From contig OX387609.1 of assembly GCA_947568835.1 (NCBI GenBank), positions 14,253,708-14,317,707 of the forward strand: a DNA stretch of 64,000 nucleotides, in the 5' to 3' direction. Each line of letters opens with the position of its first letter. Position 1 is the first letter of the stretch. Below the pieces are notes generated by a model. That model was not told where the DNA came from. It was given only the letters and a program-made list of their open reading frames with translations, and ran no database searches. This document shows, in pieces, positions 58,341 to 64,000 of the stretch. The translations under genes and the position numbers were made by a program. The DNA comes from Protonemura montana (taxonomy: Eukaryota; Arthropoda; Insecta; Plecoptera; Nemouridae).

Positions 58341-58900
58341 GAAGGCTCGCAGTCGCCCTGCCCCTCGCTCCCGACGGAGCCCTCCGCGTCTTTATATTAT
58401 ACGTTTTACCCCTCCGTGGTTGGTGCAGACCCGACGGGTACACTGACTTGACTTACATATAAAATTGGGATCGGGTTTGTGGTCGTGGTGGAGGCGCGTC
58501 GCATTCTTCGGCTAGACAAGGTGAGGGCAGGACGCTGCCGGACCAGGTCCTCGGGGATTCGGGACGTCGTTGTTGCAAGAGAGGCGTTGGTCATGCACGG
58601 TTCGTTGGTGTAGGCCGCTGTGTCTTTGTGTTGACACCGCCTACCGTGACTCGTGCACCGTTTTGAGGTTATGTTTGGCGCGGGTTCGTGGTTCGGATTG
58701 TGGACTCTTCCTCGAGTGTTACGTGCGTGTCTTCGGCGATGACCTTCGGGAGAAATGCGCGTCCTCGAGGTGGCGTCAAAGTGTCATGGCGGCGCGGGGG
58801 TCTCGACGTGGCCGAGAAAGTGTCATGGCCACCGCTATTAGACCGCCATCTAGTGTATGTTCAGTGTGCTCGCAGAGCTATATTTTAGCAGCATGATTTT
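58341..58900. other. CpG-rich stretch
   Basis: GC- and CpG-rich compared with its flanks, with two GTGTCATGGC words near 58782 and 58821. The overlapping plus-strand frames at 58570-58896 are Arg/Cys-rich in a way expected from composition. It could be another promoter region; no exon was supported. Confidence 0.3.
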
Positions 58901-61900
58901 CGCCAAGAAAGTGCATCATTGATTGATGAAATACTTGGCTACAACAGTGGATTTACTCGGATTTGTCGAGAAACAAAACGAGGTGTGTTTTAAGCATGAA
59001 GCTAATTAAAACTTCAAACACATTTTACAACCTTGTCAATGTCATAATTATCTAAAAACCGTCTACTTTTCTAATCTCACACCATGCAAACACCAATTGC
59101 TTCACCGTGGTCTTTTCACGTCGCTATTTATGATCGTTTTCTTCTTTTTTTTCTCAACAAACTCCATCTTTATACCTTCCCCAACCCACACCGAGCCAAT
59201 GATAACGGACAACGCCACGCGCGGCAGGAATCGTAACTATCGATTCAATAATGACCGGCCGCGCTATCAGCCACGGCGCTGCATTCACTTGGTTTCCGGT
59301 ACACTTCCGGTCCGCTGCTAGGATGTAGCTTGCAATCTGATTGGTTGATGGTGATTGCGTGACTAGACGCTTCGTGACGCGTTGTGGTTTGCTATAGGAG
59401 GACCGATGTTGGTTTGCCTGGGGGGCGATTTAATTGGAGGTAGTGGAGATAGGTGTAGGTCTGGGTGTCGAGTGGTGTAATGGTGGGTGTAAAGATTATT
59501 TTGCGCAGTTTTAAGATCGGAGAATTCTTTATTGGTGGGTTTTTCTGATTTTGCTGGCGTGTATTTCCGTTCGGAAAGATTGTAAAACCCTTGGCCTGGT
59601 TTAACAACAGTACGTTAAAAAGATAACGACTTGTTAACATGATTATTGGCACATCTGATCGGTTTTCTCTAAAAGGGGTTCGTTATTTTCCGGCCCCAGT
59701 TAATTTGAGCTTAAAGTCTCAAAGTACTTAAAGGATATATTCCATTTCTCATTTTCCGATTTAGTGAATTTGCTCTGGTCCTATTGTGGCTCCTAATATT
59801 TATATATATATATATTTAACAAGGTGCAGCTCGTTTAATTTAAGTTTAAAATGTCCTCCACTTCTATGCATGAACTGCATTAGAAGCAGCCGTATTGTGA
59901 CGGTCTAGGATAACCAAACGTCACTCCCCTTACATCTACGTTGCAAACCTAACATTTGTCTACCGTCACAAAGCTGGGTCTTCCGAGATCGGTAAACGCC
60001 CCCCAGGACGGCGTCGTGCACTTCTCGGTCCTCGTCTCGGAGTAGAGAAGCAGTCTTATGATGGACGGCGTTTGCACGCAAAGACCGTAGCGAGGGGTGG
60101 TTTCAAGGAGGCCTACAGTGGTGGGGGGGGGGGGGGGGGGGGGCAATTAAAGTGATTAAAACCTTCGTCTTCGCTAATTATGACTAATTAGACGAGATTT
60201 CGATGTTGATTGTTGTTGATTATGCGACGCCAGGAGGCGCTGTTAAGTGCAGCGTGAAGATTTCTAAGAGTGTGTTCTGGGAGGGGGGTTGTCATTGTTC
60301 TCAGGGGAAATTATCCTGTGACGTGTGGGCAATATTTTTAGCTGAATTACAGGAATATTGGATCGAAGTAATGCTAAACAAATTAGGGTCTGGTCTTAAT
60401 TTAAGTCAACAAACTATGACGGATATGGTTTTTAAATAAAAATATCTACTATCGAGAGAATGCAATATAACTCGATTTTTTAAGAGTGTTTTTTTTTTAC
60501 ATTTTGGCACTAAATTGATTAAAATGACATCTGCACATTGCGATCAATATTTCAATTGAAAACATCTGATATGCAAAAGGTATTTTATGCCAAATTATAA
60601 CCTTATGTCTATAATTAGCAAGAAAATAGAGATTTTTCCAGTTTTTATGACGCACTGACTCAACGAAACTAGCCACCGCCGACCAAGTACCGTTCTGTCC
60701 GTCTCATAGCGTGTTCATCGTTATTGATAATTGATGAAGATTATTCCTCAAGAGAAACTACCGCATGGCCGTGATCACGTGCACATCTGATAACACTTGG
60801 GTGCTGCGAACTGCGGAAGAAAGTTGAGAGATGGCGTCGCGAGATAAGAGAGTCTTGAGCTGAGGACCGAATCATCACCGACGCCGTGGTGCTTGAGTTT
60901 CTTCATGTATCCATCAAGAAGTTAACACGCAATCTTTAATTCGCTATCAGATCACAGTTCCGCTGCAAGATTATTTTACCAAAACCGTGAATCGTTACTG
61001 TTTTGTTATATTTTTAGCCAATGAAATGATACTGACCTAGTAGGATTTTCAGCAACTAGGCACGAAGCATTTAAACAGAATGTCAATTTTCAGATTGGAC
61101 CTAATATATATTTTTGCAAAGATGGCCAATCAGCAGTGAGGTGGTCTGATTTGAAACGCAAGTCAAATTTTCACTTCAATTTCACCCTTTTTTAATTTTC
61201 CGCGAGTTTCTCTTGAATTTCCATGTGATTTATCTGTCAGATCAGATGATTTGATTAGTTTTTCAGGTTTCTGTTCAGCCACTTTTCGATTTGAAAAAAG
61301 GCCCTGCAAAATTTGCTCGGTTTTGTTTCTAAATTGGCAAAATATTCGCTAATTTCTGGCGATTTCTGCACCAACGCCAACGAAACGTCGACTTCTAAAG
61401 ACATTTGTTGGCCAACAAGACAATTTGAACAGAGCAAGTTCGACACTTACTACAAAATCTATCCATGCCTCTGAACCGCTTCACCGATCCATAATTTAAA
61501 AGATAGAACTATGTTAAATTAAATGAGACAAACATGCATTGTCGCTGAATTAAAAACCGACATGAATTAAATCACTCAAACTACAAACTAACTACTTTTA
61601 ACTACTAGAGTTAAAATTGTAATCTTTTGCAAAAGACAAAAAAAGCACCGTTAAAGTTCAGAAGTACGTTTTTAATAAAGACATAAATAATAACAAGCTC
61701 TGGTAGTCGAGCAACGTAAGCAAGCTAAGGTGAAGATAAATTCATGTAAGCATCTGATTAAGATTAAATGTAACCATGGAGATGGTTCTTTAACCGATAG
61801 TTATCATTTATACTTGATATTGTTTAACTTACTCCAAGCCAATTAACCGTTCTTTCCCAAAACCTAAATAAACACACTTAAATTGCAAGTTAAGTCGAGT

Positions 61901-61949
61901 CTCTTACAAATCCAAAATACAATTTTCTTAACATGGAGATAAAGTAGGA
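58901..61949. other. mostly AT-rich noncoding DNA
   Basis: 59200-59400 is CpG-richer with ACTTCCGGT (ETS-like) near 59304 and an ATTGG (inverted CCAAT) near 59340, which could mark a promoter. A TA repeat lies near 59802-59814 and a run of about 21 G at 60123-60143. No gene was supported. Confidence 0.4.
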
Positions 61950-62050
61950 GTTTTAGCAATTGCTATGACAACAACCAATCACATGCAGTCAAAGTCAGCT
62001 GTTTATGACAGTTAGAAACTAAACTATGAGTTAAACAATATCGCAATGCA
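61950..62050 (+). repeat. diverged copy of dispersed repeat Q
   Basis: GCTATGACAACAACCAATCA and CATGCAGTCAAAGTCAG, then a GTTAGAAAC stretch, follow the order of the Q unit with many changes. Confidence 0.5.
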
Positions 62051-62570
62051 AAACCTTAGTTTATAAACAAACACCAAATCAATCCCTGAGCCCCTAGAAA
62101 AGAAAACTAAGTTCCCAGCTAAAAAGTAATTGCAAATTCATAATAAATCAAAGCTATTATCTTATAACATGGGACAAAACAATGGCTAGTAATTCGCTCA
62201 CAGCTCCGTGGTAGCAAAGCATCCTAACACGTGACATTTCGGTGCCTCATGACGCCTGCAGAACAGGAATAATAACACACATCACACAGGAGGATAGATC
62301 TTCACAATGATAACAACTTTAATTAAAACGGCCGTTATTTTTTTAAACAATCTGCTTAACACGTTTCAACGGTGAGTTTGCCACGGCAGAAGCTTCAGCT
62401 GCCGACCAAAAACTTTCAAGCAAGCGCCGAATCTACCACCAACTAACCAAATTGTAATTACAATTAAAAAGGAAGCCACAGACTGGAAGTGGTCGGTCAA
62501 TGGTAAAAGCTTCATTATTCGCCGATAGCCAATAGACCAGTGAAACAGTGATTGCGCCAAACCGCTGTGT
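62051..62570. other. noncoding DNA
   Basis: No gene or element was recognised. Confidence 0.4.
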
Positions 62571-62895
62571 CAATGTGGCAAGGCTAAGCGGTGGCCGGTG
62601 CTTGGTGCTGTTGGACAGGAGCAGCCAACACAGTGTGTCAAAGTGACAAGGCTAAGCGGTGGCCGGTCCTTGGTGCTGTTGGACAGGAGCAGCCAACACA
62701 GTGTGTCAAAGGGACAAGGCTAAGCGGTGGCCAGTCCTTGGTGCTGTTGGACAGGAGCAGCCAACACAGTGTGTCGAAGTGACAAGGCTAAGCGGTGGTC
62801 TGTCCTTGGTGCTGTTGGACAGGAGCAGTCAACACAGTGTGTCAAAGTGACAAGGCTAAGCGGTGGCCGGTCCTTGGTGCTGTTGGACAGGAGCA
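62571..62895 (+). repeat. 68-bp satellite, array 5 (about 5 copies, reversed)
   Basis: The same unit and orientation as arrays 3 and 4. The last unit grades into SINE-tail-like sequence (GGAGCAAGCAGCGGGCC, then GGCACCGGGTTCACCCTCGG) at about 62890-62930. Confidence 0.94.
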
Positions 62896-63360
62896 AGCAG
62901 CGGGCCGGCACCGGGTTCACCCTCGGTTCCCTGTTAGGCTGCAAATTGTCGTCCAATTACCCGCACACATCGCGAGTCTCTCGCAATCTGAGAAAAAAAT
63001 GTTTAATTCATTGCGTTCCACGCGATGCAGAAAAGTTTTCTGTTTTACGTTTGCTTTTATCTTCATCCTTATCTTTATCAAGTTTTAAACCCGCGATGCG
63101 CACAAAGGATGGGAAAACTATCAGAAGAATAACAGTATGTTGCCTCGTAGTCTGGCATTCAGAATTAATATAGCTTTTTAGCAAAAGCAGAAATTTTGGA
63201 ATTTTCTTGATAACCTTATATGAATGAAAAATTACTGTCATTAATTTTGGTGCCTTAAAACGCATTTTTTTTAGATACCTTTTTTATCTCATAAAACCTA
63301 AATGCAAAAAGTTTGCAACCCGCAGTCCCAACCGCAATAATCGAACAGAACTTGTCACTA
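62896..63360. other. SINE-tail-like flank, then noncoding DNA
   Basis: The first 45 bases resemble the SINE tail, and the remainder is unique with no gene recognised. Confidence 0.4.
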
Positions 63361-63432
63361 GTTTGACGGTCACCCATCCAATACCTGACCCAGCGCAGTG
63401 TTGCTTAACTCCGGTGATCACACGAATGATGA
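63361..63432 (-). mobile_element. 5S-like fragment, copy S6
   Basis: On the minus strand GATCACCGGAGTTAAGC and then TATTGGATGGGTGACC form one 5S internal-promoter core of the SINE family. The rest of the element is absent. Confidence 0.7.
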
Positions 63433-63758
63433 CGTTAACAGAATCGGCCAGATTTTCCAAAAATTTGTTCACCCTTGACCACAATGACGTCACCAAGCAA
63501 AATGCACGGTATTTCCATGCGCAACCAAGCACGAAGATCGCTGCGCACGATGCGCAGCTCGCATGGTCGCCATGGTTTCCAAGCCATCGGTGCGCAGCGC
63601 GCGCAGCCAGCGTGGCAGCCTTCGTCATCATGCGTGCAAACGCACGACGTATGGAGTTGGCTGGCGATCGAGACCAGGCCAATGACAGGACGGGATGGAG
63701 TTGTTGAGGAAACTTTGGTCAAAGTATGGGACAGAACAATGTTAAGCTATGCTTGAAG
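63433..63758. other. GC-richer unique sequence
   Basis: Frames are open on both strands because of composition (repeated GCGCA and GCATG words). No domain was recognised. Confidence 0.35.
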
Positions 63759-64000
63759 TACAGTTGTCCCTTTGACACACTGTGTTGGCTGCTCCTGTCC
63801 AACAGCACCAAGGACCGGCCACCGCTTAGCCTTGTCCCTTTGACACACTGTGTTGGTTGCTCCTGTCCAACAGCACCAAGGACCGGCCACCGCTTAGCCT
63901 TGTCCCTTTGACACACTGTGTTGACTGCTCCTGTCCAACAGCACCAAGGACCGGCCACCGCTTAGCCTTGTCACTTTGACACACTGTGTTGGCTGCTCCT
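63759..64000 (-). repeat. 68-bp satellite, array 6 (at least 3.5 copies, cut by window end)
   Basis: The same unit and orientation as arrays 1 and 2. It starts in mid-unit after TACAGTTGTCCCTTTGACAC and continues past the end of the window. Confidence 0.94.

Noticed and set aside
58570-58896. Arg/Cys-rich frame of 108 codons
   Set aside because: It is explained by the CpG-rich composition, and a second forward frame is open over the same bases.

Overview
The window is repeat-dominated animal nuclear DNA. It has an AT-rich background, spliced genes, non-LTR retrotransposon remains, Pol III-type SINEs and at least ten tandem-repeat arrays, with no bacterial-type operon. The one intact gene encodes a secreted antigen-5-like CAP protein with a CxIxC N-terminus of arthropod style, so an arthropod, probably an insect, is the best guess. 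That assignment is inference only.

Layout. 1-9.7 kb: AT-rich noncoding DNA with small inverted-repeat elements, a first 68-bp satellite array (4.8-5.4 kb) and two doubtful exons. 9.7-11 kb: 82-bp array. 11.6-12.2 kb: minus-strand SINE with a 5S-rRNA-derived head. 13.2-14.6 kb: inverted-repeat element with tRNA-like arms, then the CAP gene on the minus strand. 15.0-23.3 kb: an 8.3-kb block of the 68-bp satellite with clear higher-order structure. 25-26 kb: full-length 5S SINE. 28-38 kb: three copies of a hairpin-headed retroposon with 12-13-bp target duplications, a reversed satellite array, a 3.1-kb TIR-flanked element carrying a five-exon SAM-type gene, and a 5S-head array. 38-44.7 kb: stacked arrays of 19-, 41-, 22-, 68- and 70-bp units. 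46-51 kb: SINE split by a LINE fragment, a 26-bp array and further inverted-repeat elements. 51-64 kb: mostly noncoding, with a 67-bp array, another SINE, a CpG-rich promoter-like patch and two more 68-bp arrays, the last cut by the window end.

Main conclusions. (1) The 68-bp satellite matches part of the 3' body of the 5S-derived SINE. Three of its six arrays run on one side directly into SINE-tail sequence, so the satellite probably arose by amplification of that segment. (2) The same SINE has amplified its 5S internal promoter region as 91-bp units; both most complete copies carry seven. (3) A 3,117-bp element with matching TIRs and subterminal repeats contains a spliced gene of the SAM-like family and no recognisable transposase. 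The gene reads through if three homopolymer runs each change length by one base, which suggests either read errors or recent decay. (4) A 19-bp array is built from RFX/X-box-like palindromes. Most long open frames in the window come from tandem repeats whose units lack stop codons and are not believed to be genes.
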